Source: Thermoplasmata archaeon
Lineage (GTDB): Archaea > Thermoplasmatota > Thermoplasmata > Thermoplasmatales > Thermoplasmataceae
Length of the DNA stretch: 5,739 nt
Direction: 5' to 3'
Assembly (NCBI GenBank): GCA_021804185.1
Contig: JAJZKL010000091.1
Location: forward strand, 1 to 5,739
The translations under genes and the position numbers were made by a program. Positions 4,311 to 5,739 of the stretch are shown piece by piece; position 1 is the stretch's first letter; the number at the start of each line of letters is the position of its first letter. Under the pieces are notes generated by a model. That model worked only from the letters and a program-made list of their open reading frames with translations, searched no databases and had not been told where the DNA came from.

Positions 4311-5726
4311 ATGCTTAGCAGTAACATCGTAAGCAATATCTGGAATATTGCAGAATTATTGAGAGGAGATTACAAGCAGTCCGAATATGGGAGGATTATT
4401 CTCCCCTTCACTTTGCTACGCCGACTGGATTGTATGCTTGAGCCCACCAAAGACAGGGTGTTGGAAGAATACGTAAAGAGAAAGGATAGTGGTGTACCAT
4501 TAGATGCAGTCCTTCTTGCAGCTGCAGATCTCAAATTTTACAACATTTCACACTTCAGTTTCTCAAAGTTGAAAGATGATCCAAATAATATCAGACAGAA
4601 TCTTCTCAACTATATTGACGGTTTCACGGAACAGATTAGAGACATTTTTGAGAGGTTCAATTTCCACAATCAGGTGGAAGACCTTGACAGGAAGAACCTG
4701 CTCTTCCTGGTTGTGTCAAGATTTGCTGAGATAGACATGAATCCGGATGAGCTGGATAGTATGGATATGTCTCTTTATTACGAGGAGTTAATCAGGCGGT
4801 TTTCTGAAATATCTAACGAAACAGCAGGAGAGCATTTTACCCCGAGGGAGGTTATCAGATTGATGGTAAACCTGCTTTTTACGAACGATGACGAAGCCCT
4901 AAGGAAACCAGGAGTTCTCAGGACAGTCTACGATCCTGCAGCCGGCACCGGCGGGATGCTCTCTATCGCAGATGAAACCATCAAGGATCTCAACCCGGAA
5001 GCAAGATTGGTTCTATATGGCCAAGAGCTGAATGCTGAATCCTATGCCATTTGCAAATCGGAACTTCTGATTAAGGAGCAGGATCCTAGGAATATCATTT
5101 ACGGCAACACACTTTCAGAAGATGGCCACCACGGAAGAAAATTTGATTATATGCTTTCAAACCCTCCATTTGGCGTGGAATGGAAGAAGATAGAGAATTC
5201 TGTCAGGAAGGAATATGAACTGAAAGGCTTCAATGGGAGGTTTGGTCCCGGATTGCCCAGAATTTCGGACGGTAGCCTTCTCTTCCTTCTGCATCTTCTT
5301 TCCAAAATGAATCCTGTGGAGAAAGGTGGAAGCAGGGTAGGCATTGTATTCAACGGTTCCCCTCTATTCACCGGGGCAGCTGGGTCCGGCGAATCTGAAA
5401 TCAGGAAATGGATAATTGAGAATGACTGGCTTGAGACCATAATCGGCCTCCCCACTGATATGTTCTACAACACAGGAATTTCAACTTATATCTGGATACT
5501 TACCAACAGGAAAGAAGGCAGGAGAAAGGGCAGGATCCAGCTCATAGATGCCACCCAGATGTACAGGAAGATGAGGAAATCCCTGGGGTCCAAGAGGAAC
5601 GAGCTTTCTGATGAGGATATAGATACAATCGTGAGGCTGTATGGGAATTTTCAGCCAGGCGATAAAAGCAAGATTTTTGACAATGAGGATTTTGGCCATC
5701 TTCTGCAAGTGTGTTGCCGTAAATGA
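4311..5726 (+). CDS. hsdM: Type I restriction-modification methylase subunit HsdM, probably C-terminally truncated
   Basis: A 471-aa gamma-class adenine-N6 methylase subunit. The N-terminus NIWNIAELLRGDYKQSEYGRIILPFTLLRRLDCML is the HsdM N-terminal helical domain. HFTPREV (175-181) leads into SAM-binding DPAAGTGG (208-215), then YGQELN, and the catalytic NPPF (284-287). GLPTDMFYNTGISTYIWIL is the conserved later block. The start is ATG 4311 rather than the adjoining TTG 4308. After KSKIFDNEDFG (to about base 5697) the family normally continues with a YR(K/R)ITVERPLRLNF-like block and often 200 or more further residues. Here the protein instead reads HLLQVCCRK and stops. None of the three forward frames after 5697 resembles the missing block, so a recombination or insertion breakpoint fits better than a simple frameshift. 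No hsdS or hsdR lies in the window. Family is certain; completeness is doubtful. Confidence 0.9.
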   Translation: MLSSNIVSNIWNIAELLRGDYKQSEYGRIILPFTLLRRLDCMLEPTKDRVLEEYVKRKDSGVPLDAVLLAAADLKFYNISHFSFSKLKDDPNNIRQNLLNYIDGFTEQIRDIFERFNFHNQVEDLDRKNLLFLVVSRFAEIDMNPDELDSMDMSLYYEELIRRFSEISNETAGEHFTPREVIRLMVNLLFTNDDEALRKPGVLRTVYDPAAGTGGMLSIADETIKDLNPEARLVLYGQELNAESYAICKSELLIKEQDPRNIIYGNTLSEDGHHGRKFDYMLSNPPFGVEWKKIENSVRKEYELKGFNGRFGPGLPRISDGSLLFLLHLLSKMNPVEKGGSRVGIVFNGSPLFTGAAGSGESEIRKWIIENDWLETIIGLPTDMFYNTGISTYIWILTNRKEGRRKGRIQLIDATQMYRKMRKSLGSKRNELSDEDIDTIVRLYGNFQPGDKSKIFDNEDFGHLLQVCCRK

Positions 5727-5739
5727 TATTCCTAGGATC

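Noticed and set aside
2461..5243. Near-identical 15-mer (GG-T/C-TTCAATGGGAGG) at 2461 and 5226
   Set aside because: Both copies encode GFNGR within longer, unrelated proteins; a single short match of this size is probably chance, with no flanking similarity.
5147..5455. Minus-strand frame of 102 aa inside hsdM
   Set aside because: It is the antisense shadow of the conserved NPPF and following region of HsdM.
1..5739. CRISPR array, insertion-sequence ends or attachment site
   Set aside because: No regularly spaced direct repeats, transposase or paired terminal inverted repeats were seen by eye; the junction near 5697 could be an insertion edge, but the other side is outside the window.

Overview
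The window looks like an archaeal defence/accessory locus. The best guess is a Thermoplasmata-type euryarchaeon, but no lineage marker gene is present, so this is an inference. The support is archaeal-style TATA-like boxes placed about 25-35 nt from start codons, several genes with almost no 5' leader, heavy use of AGG/AGA and ATA codons, and DNA-modification genes packed with small DNA-binding proteins.

Layout, left to right. (1) Bases 1-921 (+) hold the 3' part of a B12-binding-type radical SAM protein that begins before the window. (2) Converging on it (947-1723, -) is a beta-class adenine-N6 DNA methyltransferase that closely resembles DpnA (M2.DpnII) as I remember it. It is translationally coupled (ATGA overlap, internal Shine-Dalgarno) to an upstream 49-aa ribbon-helix-helix protein (1720-1869, -). 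(3) Divergent from that pair is a 176-aa protein of unknown function (1951-2481, +). The two directions appear to share one TATA-like element next to an imperfect palindrome. (4) Converging on the unknown gene is an alpha-class (Dam/D12) adenine methyltransferase (2503-3270, -). It is divergent from a small winged-helix protein (3358-3639, +), and the gap between them holds a perfect 17-bp palindrome and further related half-sites. (5) A small unrecognised gene (3631-3861, -) overlaps the end of the winged-helix gene. Upstream of it on the same strand is a 54-aa AbrB-type protein (3962-4126, -). (6) Divergent from AbrB is a gamma-class type I R-M methylase, HsdM (4311-5726, +). Its similarity to the family stops abruptly before the C-terminal part, so it is probably truncated.

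Three DNA methyltransferases of three different topological classes (beta, alpha, gamma) therefore lie within 4.8 kb. Each sits beside a small putative transcription factor of a different fold (RHH, winged helix, AbrB). No recognisable restriction endonuclease or HsdR/HsdS is visible. The 176-aa protein is the most natural candidate for an unknown effector partner. By eye, the alpha-MTase/winged-helix segment (about 2515-3640) is clearly richer in G+C than its flanks, which suggests the island was assembled from separately acquired modules.
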